From Anodontia alba (taxonomy: Eukaryota; Mollusca; Bivalvia; Lucinida; Lucinidae): a stretch of DNA of 64,000 nt. How positions within the stretch are numbered: the stretch's first letter is position 1; each line of letters opens with the position of its first letter. The stretch lies in assembly GCA_964016985.1 (NCBI GenBank), contig OZ024823.1:128145692-128209691 (forward strand), given 5' to 3'. The notes below the pieces were generated by a model. It made no database searches. It worked only from the letters and a program-made list of their open reading frames with translations, and was not told the origin of the DNA. The position numbers and the translations under genes are program-made. Below, piece after piece: positions 21,879 to 34,019 of the stretch.

Positions 21879-24499
21879 TAGGTTACACTGAGTCATTCAG
21901 ACATAGGTATATTTTTATGTCAATCAACGGGTCACATGGAAGTTAAAATCTAGGTATGACATTTTTCTATGAAATGGTCTTTGTTATAAGGTAAAAGTCA
22001 CTGGACTGCAAAATGTAGTTACAATGACCTAATAATATTTTTAGGTAACTCTTAGTCACATGGTACTAATATTCATAATATGATATTTCTCCATCAAGTA
22101 AACTTCGGAATATGAGGAAAAATCACTGGACCACGTAATATGCTGACATGCATATATTTTGATGTCGGCCTTCGTGTTACATAGAACTAATATCCAGGGT
22201 ATTACATTTCTCTATTAAATAGTCTTCGAGATATATGGCACAATCGCTTGTACATGAAATATAGGTCACACTGACCTAATTATATTTTGAGGTCACTCTT
22301 CATGTCAGATAGAACTAATTTCTCTATCAAATAGTCTTCGATATAAAAAACATAATCACTGGACCATGAAATATGTCAAATTGACCTACATATACTTTGA
22401 GGTCACTCTTAGTGTCACATGAAGCTAATATCTAAGTTATGACATTTCTCTATCAAATAGTCTTTGAGATATGCGGCATAATCACTGGACCATGAAATCC
22501 AGGGCACAATGACCTAATTATATTTTGAGGTCACTCTTTGTGTCACATGGAAGTAATATCCAAGTTATGACATGTTTCCATCAAAACGTCATCAAGATAT
22601 AATGGGTAATCACTGGACCATGAATTATGGGTCACAATAATCTACATATATATTGAGGTCACTCTTCGTGTCATATGGAACTAATATCCACTGTATGACA
22701 TTTGTCTATCAAATAGTCTTCTAGATATAAGGCATAATCACTGGACCATGGAATATAGGTCAAACTGATCTACATATAGTTTGAGGTCACACATTTTCCA
22801 TCAAAACGTCATCAAGATATAAGGGGTAATCACTGGACCATGAAATATGGGTCACAATAATCTACATATATATTGAGGTCACTCTTCGTGTCACATGGAA
22901 CTAATATCCAATGTATTACATTTGTCTACCAAATAGTTTTCTAGATATTAGGCATAACCACTGGACCATGAAATATAGGTCAAATTGATCTACATACTTT
23001 GAGGTCACACTTCGTGTCACATGGAACGAATAACCAAGGTATGACATTTCTCTATCAAATAGTCTTCAAGATATGAGGCATAATTACTTGACCATGAAAT
23101 ATAGGTCACACTGACCTAATTATATTCTGAGGTCACTCTTCCTGTCACATGGAATTAATATCCAAGGTATGACATTTCTCCATCAAATAGTCATTGAGAT
23201 ATAAGACAGAATCACTGGATTATGAAATATAGGTCCAACTAACCTACATATACTTTGAGGTCATTCTTAGTGTCACATGAAACTAATATACAAGGTATGA
23301 CATTTCTCTATCAAATAGTCTTCAAGATATGAGGCATAATCACTGGACCATGGTAAATAGGTCACACTGACCTAATTGTATTTTGAGGTCACTCATCGAG
23401 TCACAAACTAATATCCAGGATAAGACATGTCTGCATCAAATAGTATTTGAGGTATACAGCATAATCAATGGAACATGAAATATAGGGCAAATTGACCTAC
23501 ATATGTTTTGTGGTCACTCTTAGTGCCACATGAAACTAATATCCAATGTATGACATTTCTCTATCAAATAGTCTTCAAGATATGAAGAATAATCACTGGA
23601 CCATGAAATATAGGTCATACTGACCTAATTATACTTTAAGGTTACTCTCTGTGTCACACGGAATTAATATCCAAGGTATGACAGTTCTCCATGAAATAGT
23701 CTTAGAGATATAAGGCAAAATCACTGGACTATGAAATAAAGGTAATTAAACTGTGAAATGTAGGTCACCATGACCTTCACCAAATGGCACTTAAAGCAAT
23801 GTCACAAGGTTGACCAATGTATTACCTAGGATGTGTTTACAATGCTAGCATAATAGAAATCCACTAAACACTTTATAAGAGGTGTCCTGGATTTTGAAAC
23901 CTAGCCCCATCCCAGGGCTAGAACCCAGGGGCCGATACCTATGGACATTTAGATGACCCTTCCAGGCACCCATGTTCCGAATATGAATGCTTATTAACAA
24001 CTGACTATTAAGATATAAGCATAAGAAACACTTAAACACAGCAAAAGAGCATTTTACCATTGTGTCCTAGATTTTGAACCCTAGCCACATCCCAGTGCAT
24101 GAACCAGGTCCAAATACCTATGGACACTTAGACGACCCTTCCAGGCACCCATGTTTCGAATATGATGCTTATTGACAACTGACTACCAAGATATTAGCAC
24201 ATAAAAAACTTTAACACAGCAATAGAGCATTTTACAAAGGTGTCCTCGATTTTGACCCCTAGCCCCACCCGGGGCATGAACCCAGAGGTTTGTTCTTATT
24301 GAATTGCAGACAACCCTCCCAAGCACCCATGTTCCAAATAGGAATGGTCTGTGGTAAGTGACTGTTGAAATATAAGCATTTGAAAAACTTTAACACAGTG
24401 ACAGGAACGCAAACGCGCACGCGCACGCACACGCGCACGTGGACGACCGGGGTGACTACAATAGCTCTCCCTGTACTTCGTACAGGCGAGCTAAAAAAT

Positions 24500-24850
24500 G
24501 TCCCTAAATTACCTGAATATTTTTCGTGACTTATCGGAACATTTCTTGGGGCCTAAAAACCCAGTTCGAATTAGCACGGTAAAAGAGGCATCGATGCTCG
24601 TGTAAGTGGTTTTACTGTTATTACCATGCAGCATGATACAGCTAACCAAACTTTGTTCCAGTGGTCAGTATCCCAGATTTGAGGAAGTTTAACCCCAGTC
24701 GCTTCCTGGGCTCATAGCGCCAGATAAAGCATTTATTTTTCAATTAAAAAGTATTTCTTATTCCTACACAACATTTGTGGTGGTACTCATTAGAAACGCC
24801 TCGCAGAGGCGCGTCGAATGGGTACCTTAAACATATGTTTTCATGGAGAA
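24500..24850. repeat. Family B fragment and degenerate hairpin
   Basis: AGAGGCATCGATGCTCGTGT near 24585 matches family B. At 24779-24832 a hairpin carries TGGTACTCATTAGAAACGCC, the shared core, with a decayed second arm. Confidence 0.5.
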
Positions 24851-25109
24851 ATAAAAAAAAATATCTGGGTACCCCCACTTATCTCGAGCTAATTGACTTC
24901 TTCAACGGAACGGAAATGGCGTCCATGGATATCTTTGTTTTAAGTTCGAGAATAAAAAAGTAACTAGAAAATGTTTGTAAAACACTATGCCACCAACTAT
25001 ATGCTTGTCCCTACAATATTACAAAGTTAACAAGATTTTCTTACGCTTAAATACCTAAAGCTAAAAAGGGGGAGCATAATTTGACCGACAGAATCCAGTT
25101 TGTACTTAC

Positions 25110-25301
25110 CTGGGCAATCTTGTGTGTTGCACGCCTGAGGTTCGGTTTCATTACTGCTACCTATACATGTCATTCCCGTGCCTGACGGTGGTGGGTTTGT
25201 ACAAGTCCTATTTCTAGTACGGGTCTGTATGCCTCCGCAGCATGACATATCGCATGAAGAAAACGATGACCACCCACCCCACTCGGACCACATTCCATCA
25301 A
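25110..25301 (-). CDS. Exon 4: thrombospondin type-1 domain
   Basis: This 192-bp, phase 1-1 exon encodes residues 297-360. Its acceptor is TTATTTACAG and its donor CCAG|GTAAGT. The domain starts with the Trp ladder MWSEWGGWSSFSSC, followed by CCGG (usually CGGG), the Arg ladder QTRTRNRTC and the closing CNTQDCP, all hallmarks of TSP1 repeats. These are extracellular modules that bind glycosaminoglycans or proteins and are often C-mannosylated on WxxW. It has one extra cysteine (CC). A symmetric exon can be shuffled or duplicated without breaking frame, which fits the modular gene. Confidence 0.9.
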
Positions 25302-26228
25302 CTGTAAATAAATAATATAACATAAAGTAACAGAATATGATACTTATTTCTCTTTTAGGTCATACATTATGATATCAGGAAAATGTAAATATAATTAGGA
25401 CTGACGGTTAAGGATGTGTTAATATGTCAGTCCAATGGCGAACAGCCGGTTCCGGCTTACTAGACGCACACCAATAATCTCGTCGTACAACAGAGACAGG
25501 TGTAACCGTACATGAATGTTACAGAAACGCTTCACGTTTCGGTGCTTATGCAGTAATGCAAGCGTTTCCGTGATTTGTCAGGGGCTTTGGACATGGTGGA
25601 ACGGTAAATAAGAAGACATGGTATTGTCACGATGACCGAGAATTTCAAATAGTAAGGAAGTTGGGACATTTTAAAGTCTAGACCTTTTCATAGTCCAAAA
25701 ACACTTAAGACAATGCAAACTAATTATTCTTTCTTCTTTGCACACCAATATTATGTGTGTGAATTAAACAGCACTTCACAAATCATTTGAACTTTATTGT
25801 CATTTTGATGGACAGTTCAAAAGGGCAATCTTCTTTAAGAAATTGGAGAAGAGGCCGTAAAGTATTAATATTTTGATCAAGTAAAGCAGATTATAGTTAG
25901 TGAAAAAGTGGAATTTGTTGGTGGTTGAGTTTGGATACCCTACATTTGACGGTACAGGTATAAATATAACGTTCAATGGCCTGTGACATCTGGTTTCAAA
26001 TTTCCATTTGACGTAATAAAGCTGAGAAACAGAGGCCTCAGGTCGCCGGACAAGGTTCTATTTTGATTTATTGTGATAATAATTTAGGCACACATGTATA
26101 GGTACATGTATCAAGTTCATATTAATTCTGTGATTATAATTACAATATGAATTTAATAGGAGCTACCTATATCTGTGCGTCCAAATTATCATCACTTGCT
26201 TTGCTTCACAATTTTATTTCCCCCAATA
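25302..26228. other. Intron 3 sequence, nothing recognised
   Basis: No exon-like ORF with splice sites or repeat terminus is seen. Confidence 0.45.
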
Positions 26229-27050
26229 ATTCCTACCAAGTGTCTAGTCAATTGGTCTTCCGGTTCAGGAGACGGTCAAAATATAATTTAAAGATGTCAG
26301 CCGTGGCGGCCATCTTTGATTTCTGGTCGAAATGATTTTATCTACATTCTGTTTACAAGTCACTCTTACAGTTCCTACCATGTTTCGAGTCAGTTGGCTT
26401 TTCGGTTCAGGAGAAGAATTTCAAAATAGATAATCAAGTTGGCGGCCATGGCAGCAATCTTGGATTTCCGATCGGAACTATTCTAGCTTTTTCTTTTATC
26501 TACAACTTACCCAAATCCTTCCTATCAAATTTCGAGTCAGTTTGTATTTCGGTTAAGGAGAAGTTCAAAGTAGGTTTTCAAAATGACAGCCATGGCGGCT
26601 ATCTTGGATTTTCGATCGGAAAGATTTTGGTTATTTTTTTCTGCGTGATCCCGATACTTCCTGCAAAGTTCGAGTCATTTGACTTTCGGTTCAGGAGAAT
26701 TTTTACATAAATTTTGAAGATGGTTGTCTTTAAAGCCACCTTGGCTATCCAGTCAGAAGGAATTTAATTCACCCCGATACTTACTACCAAGTTTTGAAAG
26801 AAGAAGCTAAGAAATGATTTTCAAGATAGCGACCATGGAGGCCATCTTGGAATTCCGATCGAAAGGTTTTAGCTACTTTTGATCATCAAGTCGCCCTAAT
26901 ATTTTCTACCATGTTTCGATTTAATAGGTCTTTCTATTCAGGAGAAGTTCAAAGTAGATTTTTTTTCTAGATATAGCTCTGGCGGCCATCTTTTTCATTG
27001 AAGCGAAACAAGTTTAGCTTTTGCGGTAGAAAGTCACCTAGGCAACATTC
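26229..27050. repeat. Divergent ~130-140-bp tandem array
   Basis: About six units each contain TTTCGAGTCAGT, a TTCAGGAGAAG motif, ATGGCGGCCATCTTGGATTT and TCCGATCGGAA, with considerable drift. It lies in intron 3. Confidence 0.75.
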
Positions 27051-28089
27051 CTGTGATGTTTGATCGAAATTGTCCCACCCATACTGTATTTTTACGAGCA
27101 AGATATCTTACAAATATTTGAGCTACGGCTGTGAAAGTAGGGGAGCTTACTAGAGATGATGAGCAGATTATCTGATTGTAAGAAAGATAGATTACTTTTG
27201 TCAGAGTTATACCCCTTTCAAAACTTTGGCATTTTGTATCGACAGCTGTTTGCTTTATTCGGGTAGAGCATCCCTTTCATCTGACTATTACGTTATTATA
27301 ACCAATCGGAGTTAAGGAATTCTACGAAATTTACTTTTTATACAAACCAGTGAGAACAAACCGAATAACGCAAATTCATATGACCAACGTAATTTTCCAG
27401 GTGAAAAATATTAAGCAATTTTACCCAGCATGCTAAGGGTTAAGTGTTACCTCCTTATATCCTACAGTTTTGAACAATTCAATCTGATTGCCTGTCGGTG
27501 ATTGAACTACTAATTTAAGTTCACGGACTGCTAGAATTTACAGAGCACCGGATTGGTTCTGTTACGAATATAGTTTCATATGAAATAGTTTAAACTTTTT
27601 TCCTAATTCCAAAGTGCTCCAGTATGTTTTAAAATCATAATGAGTCAATGTATAATTCAGACAATTCTGCAATACTATTATAGGTATAAGCAGAAATGTA
27701 TACTTTGGGTGGTTGCTTTGAATATGAAAGTAGAAAATCATCTAAGGACTACAATTACCCTTACATCGTACAAGGATAGCGTTTTAAAAATCTTAAAAAG
27801 GGGTTATCTTTTGACATAATACGAGACTTCAAAGAGCTAAAGCAGAAAGTCCACCTCTTGCTATCCATCTCTATTTAACAAATATAACTGGAATGATACC
27901 GGTGGCATTGTAGGTTGTCAAGGGGTATCTTCGGGTGCTTGGGGTGTTTAGATCACCTTAATTTAGGTATTTTGTGTTACCTGGTCTAAATCATACAGGC
28001 GGAAACGCTCCTCTCTCAGTCAGACTGGCGACCAGGAGAAAAATACTACAGTAATTTAGTCACCGTAGAGACCATGGCTGAGTTCAATA
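27051..28089. other. Intron 3 sequence, nothing recognised
   Basis: AT-rich, with no repeat or coding pattern that I can support. Confidence 0.45.
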
Positions 28090-28325
28090 GTGCTAGTTAC
28101 TCGCAAATATTTTGCCCTGGAATCCTGCTTCTGTTGGAGCTTGTCATTAAGTACAGGGATCCAGGCAAACCGTTCGCTATCACTTAGCATTTCTGAACGT
28201 AGCCCTTGCAGGTTACCCGCGAGTATTTCGCCCTGGATACTTGCTTCTGTTGGCGTTCTTCGTTATGTCCAGCGATCTAGGGCAAACATTCACTATCATT
28301 GTGAACTTCTAAACGCAGCCCGTAA
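28090..28325. repeat. Two-unit tandem duplication (~120 bp)
   Basis: GCCCTGGAATCCTGCTTCTG to CACTATCACTTAG-like sequence repeats from about 28209 (GCCCTGGATACTTGCTTCTG). The 79-codon ORF across it is not conserved between units. Confidence 0.6.
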
Positions 28326-28429
28326 CTAACAACATCTGTGTCAGCCACTTCGAAAAGGTGGAAGCTCGTTACATAAAACATAACTCTAAGCGGTTTAGGT
28401 ATGTACGTCACAAATACTGCGTTGCGATT

Positions 28430-28620
28430 CAATCTAGCCTTTATAGCGATTGTCACGCAAGCGGCCTTGGTTCTATTCCCGGCCAGGCCGGCAGTGAGAC
28501 TTTTCTTTGTTTATCTGTTACATTTGGCATTCAACTCAGAATCATATGAAGCCATATGCAGTAGTGTGCTAGATTGTCACGCAAACGACTCGAGTTCGAT
28601 TCTACGTCTGTTGATGTGAG
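28430..28620 (+). repeat. Two tRNA-like fragments
   Basis: GATTGTCACGCAAGCGGCCT with GGTTCTATTCCCGG, and GATTGTCACGCAAACGACTC with GAGTTCGATTC, are two similar A-box/B-box-like pieces about 115 bp apart. They are probably SINE heads. Confidence 0.45.
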
Positions 28621-28869
28621 AAATTTTTTCTTCGACTGTTGCATAACCGCTTGTTCCTTTTCTTGTTTTGAGGATTTCAGAGGGAATGTTGTCAGGCAAG
28701 TACCAAGTATTGACCATTTGAACTTAAAACTGAAAAAGAAACTGGGTTGTAGAATATTTGCAAAATGTATAACGTACATGAGGAAAACCAACGATAGTCT
28801 GTGTCCTAGTATATTCTGATCTAGGGAGGTATACACTGTTTGCTCAGACATATGAGCCAGCGCACGACA

Positions 28870-29145
28870 CATTATGAAAACACGTCTATTCAAATATATT
28901 GAAAATTGTACCACCAAAAATGAAAAATTTCACATAAAAGTTCTGATACTTTTCATATATCTTCTCTAAACACAGATTGTGGGTACCCGTTAGAACCGCC
29001 TTGGCGAGGCGGTTCTAACACGTACCCACAATCTAGGTTTTTGAGCAGAAATAAAAAAAATAATGTATACCCCTGTAAATCCCAGTTTTACTATATAAAG
29101 TGGGGTTTAAGGGGGTCAAAATCATATAGGCATGTTTTCGTTATG
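28870..29145 (+). mobile_element. MITE-A copy 9
   Basis: CATTATGAAAACACGTC to GCATGTTTTCGTTATG. Hairpin at 28970-29040. Intron 3. Confidence 0.9.
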
Positions 29146-29152
29146 AAAACCT

Positions 29153-29385
29153 ACAATTACTATCCTTTCTGCATAATTTGCGTTCATTTTTACTATGGGA
29201 AAAAGTGAAAATTTTTGATATTTTAAAAACTAATGACTAGAATAAAAGTTTTGGTGCATATGTAGTTACGACAAATAGTTTTGCATTAAATCGCGACAAA
29301 AGTTTGCAAATTGTCTTTTTCTGTGTAAAGCGCCAGGCAAAAAAAAACGGCTTTCCAAAAGATGTTGAAAAGACAGTGGATCTGT
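29153..29385 (-). repeat. Dispersed copy of the 19900-20110 sequence
   Basis: In reverse orientation it matches the left part of the 4.8-kb composite repeat: GTAGTTACGACAAATAGTTT, GCATTAAATCGCGACAAAAG and AAAAGATGTTGAAAAGACAG. This shows that the left part also moves or duplicates independently. Confidence 0.65.
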
Positions 29386-29399
29386 GTAACAAGCTAAGC

Positions 29400-29560
29400 T
29401 TCAGATCAGACTATACATCCGCCTGGAATGGCAAGGGTTGTCGTTTATCCCTCTATGCTTTACGGATAACCTGGAGGCTGTAGAAGGCACATGCGATCAG
29501 CGAGGACTCTGATCAGACTGCGCGGATGCGCAGGCTGATCCGAGTCTTTGCTGGTTGCAC
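29400..29560. repeat. Foldback repeat of the GCGCCCAG family
   Basis: GATCAGACTGCGCGGATGCG and CAGGCTGATCCGAGTC form the palindromic core. The ends are degenerate. Confidence 0.5.
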
Positions 29561-29914
29561 AAGTCTCATTTTAGGCTTTATAGTACACTGGCTCATATCG
29601 CTTTGAATGTGAGGGCTGATCAACATGCCAACGTTGGGACAAAATTACGTGGATTGGGTACAATTGGTAGATGTTCTACGATTCTGACAAGTAAGGTTAC
29701 TTTTGCGCACACAAACCCTTTCTGAAAAGGGATTAACTATGAAAGGAAAGAATTTGCTCCCACGGGTAACAAATTATTTCCTTTTAGAGCAAACCATTTT
29801 TCAGAAGGGGGCAATGTCAATTTTGAAAATTGCCTTCCGTGAAAATGTATCAACTCACCTTAACGTTCAAATATGAATAGTAACATGAGAAAAACTGAAC
29901 CTCAATGTCAGAAG

Positions 29915-30130
29915 ACGTACCTTCGGACACGTGCGTCTAGCGAAGATTCTGATCAACCTGCGCATTCGCGCAGTGTGATCTGAAAATTCACTGGGGGCAG
30001 TTTGGATAGCCAAGGATGCAAAGTTTCTTCTTGCGGACAATGAAAACTCTGGTCAGATTGAGGGGATGTGCAGGTTGATTTGAGTCTTCGTTGGATGCAC
30101 ATCGCAGAATGTACGTTTTCTCACGTTGCG
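29915..30130. repeat. Foldback repeat of the GCGCCCAG family, full copy
   Basis: ACGTACCTTCGGACACGTGC to GTACGTTTTCTCACGTTGCG, with the GCGCATTCGCGCAGTGTGAT hairpin inside. The layout matches 18417-18632. Confidence 0.7.
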
Positions 30131-30164
30131 GGACAGATAGTTTACCAGCTTGTGTGGACATCGA

Positions 30165-31797
30165 AAGCTCTGCTTTAAGAACGAACAAAAATATTGTCTG
30201 CGGTTGCAAGGACGAACAGACGAACAATAATATTGATTAGGGTTCAAATGACAAACATACGAACAGTAATATTGACTGTGGCTCTAAGGACAAACAGCAA
30301 TACTGACTAGGGTTCCAAGGACGAACTGCAATATGGACTAGGGTTCTAAGGCGAACAGACGAACAACGATACTGACGAGGGATCTTAGGAAGAACAGCAA
30401 TATCGACTAGCGTCTTAGAACGAACAGCAATATCGACCAAGTTTCTCAGGACGAACAGCAATATTGACTAGGGATATGAGGACGAACAGCAATATTGATA
30501 AGGAATCTTATAACGAACAGCAATATTAACTAGGTCTCTAGGGACGAACCACAATATTGACAAGGGGTTTACGGATGAACAGCAATATCGACTAGGGTTC
30601 TAGAACACCAATAATGACTAAGGCTGTATGGACGAATAACAACATTGACCAGGTCTCTAAGGACGAACAGCAATATTGACTAGGGCTATACGGACGAACA
30701 GCAATATCGACTAAGGTTTTAGAACATCAATAACGACTAAAGCTGTATGGACAAATAGTAATACTGACTAGGTCTCTGAGAACGAACAGCATATTGGTGA
30801 GGGACAACATCAATAATGACTAAGGCTTTATAGATGAACAGCAATATTGACCAGAGCTATAAGGACGAACAGCAGTATTGACTAGAGCTCTAAGATAGAA
30901 CAACAATACTAACTTAGCTTTATGGACGAACAGCAATATTGACTAGGTCTCTAAGGACGAACAGCAAAACTGACTTGGTCTCTAAAATAGAACAGCAATA
31001 TTACCTAGGGCTTTAAGAACAAACAACAATATTGACTAGGGCTCTGTGGACGAACAGGAATATTGACCAGGGCTTTAAGAACGAACAACAATATTGACTA
31101 GGGCTCTGTGGATGAACAGGAATATTGACCAGGGCTCTAAGGACGAACAATAATATTGACTAGGGCGCTAAGGACGAACAACAATATTGACTAAGTTCTG
31201 AGATAGAACAACAGTATCGACTGGGGCTCTAAAGACGAACAACAATATTGACTAGAGCTCTTACGACGACGAACAATAATACCTATTAGGGCTCTATGGG
31301 CAACAGCGATATTGATTAGGGCTCTAAGGGTGAACAATAATGTTGACTACGGCTCCAACGACGAACAGCAAAATTGACTAGGACTCTACGGGCGAACAAC
31401 ATAATTTACTAGAGTTCTAAGGATGAGCGACAATACTGACTAGGGCTACGGATGAGCAACAATATTAACTGGGGATATAAGGATGAGAAACATTACTGAC
31501 TAGGAATATAAGGGATATACAAGGGCTATATGGATAGCAACCATACTGACTACGGCTCTAAGGATGAGCAACAATTTTAACAAGGGCTCTACTGACGAAC
31601 AACATTATGTCTCTAAGATAGAATATCAGTAATGACTGAGGCTCTATGGACGAACAACAATATTGATTAGGGCTTTAAGATAGAACATCAGTAATGACTG
31701 AGGCTTTATGGACGAACAGCAATATTGATTAGGGCTGTAAGATAGAACATCAGTAATGACTGAGGCTCTATGGATTAACAGCACTATTCACAAAGAT
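30165..31797. repeat. 31-bp minisatellite (about 50 units)
   Basis: The unit reads approximately GGACGAACAGCAATATTGAC followed by TAGGGCTCTAA. It is imperfectly repeated for about 1.6 kb and ends only ~125 bp before the donor of exon 3 in intron 3 of the minus-strand gene. Short minus-strand ORFs in it are artefacts. Confidence 0.95.
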
Positions 31798-31920
31798 TCT
31801 AAAGACGAAGAATAATATTTCTGTTCGATTTGCTCGAATTGCCTATGTCACAGATACCTTTTTTCTCGTACCACCAAATTGGGTTATGGCAAACTAGAAA
31901 TAATATGCTACACAACTTAC

Positions 31921-32703
31921 TAGCAGGTTCCGCCGTCGGAGGTGGTGTCATGGGAGGAGGCGTCGTCGGTGGTGGTGTGGCGGGTGAAGGAGTCATCGGA
32001 GGTGGGTTCGTCGGAGGTAGTGTTGTGGGTTCAGGTGTCGTCGGAGGTGGTGCAGTGGGTGGAGGCGTCGTCGGTGGTGGTGCAGTGGGTTGAGGTGTGG
32101 TCGGAGCTGGTGGAGGTGGTATGGCGGGTGGAGGAGTCGTCGGGGGAGGGTTTGTCGACGGTGGGTTTGTGGGTGGAGGAGTTGTCGGAGATGGGTTCGT
32201 CGGTGGTGGTGCAGTGGGTGGAGGCGTCGTAGGTGGTGGTGCAGTGGGTGGAGGCGTCGTCGGAGCTGGTGTCGGCGGAGGTGGTGTGGCGGGCGGAGGA
32301 GTCGTCGGAGGAGGGTTCGTAGGAGGTGGATTCGTCGGAGGTGGTGCAGTGGGTGGAGGCGTCGTCGGAGCTGGTGTCGGCGGAGGTGGGAAGGCGGGCG
32401 GAGGAGTCGTCGGAGGAGGGTTCGTAGGAGGTGGATTCGTCGGAGGTGGTGCAGTGGGTGGAGGCGTCATCGGAGATGGTGTAGCGGGTAGAGGCGTCGG
32501 AGGTGGTGCCGTCGCTGGTAGTGCCGTCGGAGGTGGTATCGTAGGAGGAGGACGTGGTGCAGGTGTCGGGCATTCTTGCGTGTTGCACGCCTCTTTCTCT
32601 TTGACTGCCTTTTTACAATGTTCGCCGTAGCATTTTCCGTAACGTTTTCGTACTCCTCCGCCGCAAGACTTCGTACACCAACTCCATGGCTTGTAAACTT
32701 TCA
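31921..32703 (-). CDS. Exon 3: TSP1 domain and Pro/Thr-rich mucin-like region
   Basis: This 783-bp phase 1-1 exon (residues 36-296) has acceptor TTATAG at 32706-32704 and donor CTA|GTAAGT. The first 46 residues are a short TSP1 repeat: KPWSWCTKSCGGG, then CYGEHC and EACNTQECP. About 214 residues of PPPT, PPTN and PPTAP repeats follow, low-complexity and unstructured, with many Thr for O-glycosylation, as in mucins. At DNA level a 105-bp unit is tandemly duplicated (starts near 32241 and 32346). The acceptor choice is fixed by phase: the previous exon leaves one base. Long plus-strand and other-frame ORFs over this exon are shadows of the repeat. Confidence 0.85.
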
Positions 32704-33282
32704 CTATAACATAATAATAAATTAAAACATCGCAGACACTGCATGACGCCCCGCCACTGCAGGGTAATAAAACATATAGAGAAGACGGCTGTGTTTGATG
32801 TGTAATTACTCTACCAAAAAGAAAAGAGCTTTATCTCTTTCAAAACTCAGTGTACTGTAACCTCGAAACAATATGAAAGGAGTTATCCCGAAACAAATAC
32901 AAGTCTGAAATGTCATTTTAAAGTGTATTTGCTCTATCAAAATGTGGTGTACTATAATCTCGAAACACAATGCGCTGTACCACCTCATAGTCTAACTGTC
33001 TACTGAGTTTCAACGCGATCCGATGAAAGCTGTAGTTGGAGTAATCTGGAAACGAAGTGCGGACGGACGGACAGACGGACGGACAGACACTGGAGGTTAT
33101 ACCATAATACCTCGCAACTATCGTGTGGCGGGATATGAAAATACACGAACTGGGCCAGTTTGAAAGAAACAAAATGCCATACATAAAAAAATATAAAAAA
33201 TAAAAAAATAAATAAAATGATTCAAATTTCCACTTTGTTAATTTAGAGCTGATTTTTGGGGGATATATTTCAGCAGAGAATA

Positions 33283-33329
<47 letters not shown>

Positions 33330-33355
33330 ATATTAACTAATTTATTATTACTTAC
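32704..33355. other. Intron 2, with GGAC and ATT simple repeats
   Basis: This 652-bp intron contains a GGACGGACGGACAGAC run (33060-33090) within a repeat often seen dispersed (GATCCGATGAAAGCTGTAGT), and (ATT)n at about 33282-33326 close to the donor of exon 2. Confidence 0.6.
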
Positions 33356-33387
33356 CACAGCTCTCCGTTTTCAAACATATTCCAAAT
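33356..33387 (-). CDS. Exon 2: 32-bp micro-exon
   Basis: The acceptor is a long T tract ending TTTTTCAG and the donor TGTG|GTAAGT. It encodes residues 26-35 (FGICLKTESC), entering in phase 2 and leaving in phase 1. With exon 1 ending in AA, the junction codon is AAA (Lys25); with exon 3 the junction codon is GTG. The frame stays open through both joins, the main reason to accept so short an exon. It adds two cysteines before the first TSP1 domain. Confidence 0.7.
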
Positions 33388-33529
33388 CTGAAAAAAAAAA
33401 ATACGAATAGTGTGAAGTCTTGCCATAACAGTATAGTCAGGGACCCAATGTGAAACTTGCAAAATATAAACCAACTTCAATGGCTCGAACAACAGCTGTT
33501 TAGACATAAGTAGCTCTAGCCGATGAGGG

Positions 33530-33780
33530 ATAACCATTACGCCATGGAGATAATGTAAGGATGTCTTTTCGTCAGTCTATATAGAATAATGGTATGTTGT
33601 GTACTCATTAGTGACTACACATAGCAAACATCTTCATAATAAAAAAGAAAAGTTCTCTGAAATTTACTAAATATTTGTTTTCTTCAGCTATCGGAAGAAT
33701 TTTTCTAAGGACAGAACGAGTTCAAATCAGTCACAGTAAACGAGACATCGGTGTTCGCGTCACTGGATTATAATTGTAGA
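33530..33780 (+). repeat. Dispersed repeat family B
   Basis: It shares TGTGTACTCATTAG, TTTTCTTCAGCTATCGGAAG and CGAGACATCGGTGTTCGCG with 12930-13260. The hairpin is decayed. Confidence 0.5.
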
Positions 33781-34019
33781 CATCGTACCTTGACCAGAAA
33801 AATATTGAATTTCATTTTTGCGAGTGGAATGTCTGGACATTTGTCTATATGAAAATACTGTGCAGCAATTCACCATTAATAGCATTTCGGCAAATACATG
33901 CACTTTGCGCGATACGAGTACAATTTTAATTTGTGACTAGAAACTGTACCCAGCGAACAAATGTACAATAATGGGTTGATATCGTACCTGACTGGCCATG
34001 CTCATATAATAGTTATATA

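Larger units (their letters stand above)
20447..23790. repeat. 128-bp tandem array (intronic satellite)
   Basis: The imperfect unit contains ATGACATTTCTCTATCAAAT, AATCACTGGACCATGAAATA and TTTTGAGGTCACTCTTCGTG. It is repeated about every 128 bp, with units diverged by substitutions and deletions. A mariner at 20562-21878 splits one unit. Confidence 0.85.
19700..24500. repeat. 4.8-kb composite repeat with two tandem arrays
   Basis: The left end ACAAGAGCTGTCACTTGACA with TAGCTCGCCTGT and the right end ACAGGCGAGCTA form a short inverted repeat, so the whole block may be one element. It contains an inverted pair (about 19905-19955 and 20405-20455), about 15 units of a 128-bp repeat (20447-23790, mariner excluded) and three 179-bp units starting near 23881, 24060 and 24239. 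A short GCAC-rich run lies at 24410-24440. It lies in intron 4. Confidence 0.6.

Noticed and set aside
20447..23790. CRISPR-like or regulatory tandem repeat
   Set aside because: There are no distinct spacers, units are 128 bp and drifting, and the setting is eukaryotic; it is an intronic satellite.
31830..32630. Long plus-strand and alternative-frame ORFs over exon 3 (Gly/Val-rich, Arg/Trp-rich and Ser/Thr-rich)
   Set aside because: They are shadows of a low-complexity repeat whose unit length is a multiple of three. Only the minus-strand Pro/Thr frame has a TSP1 domain and phase-consistent splice sites.
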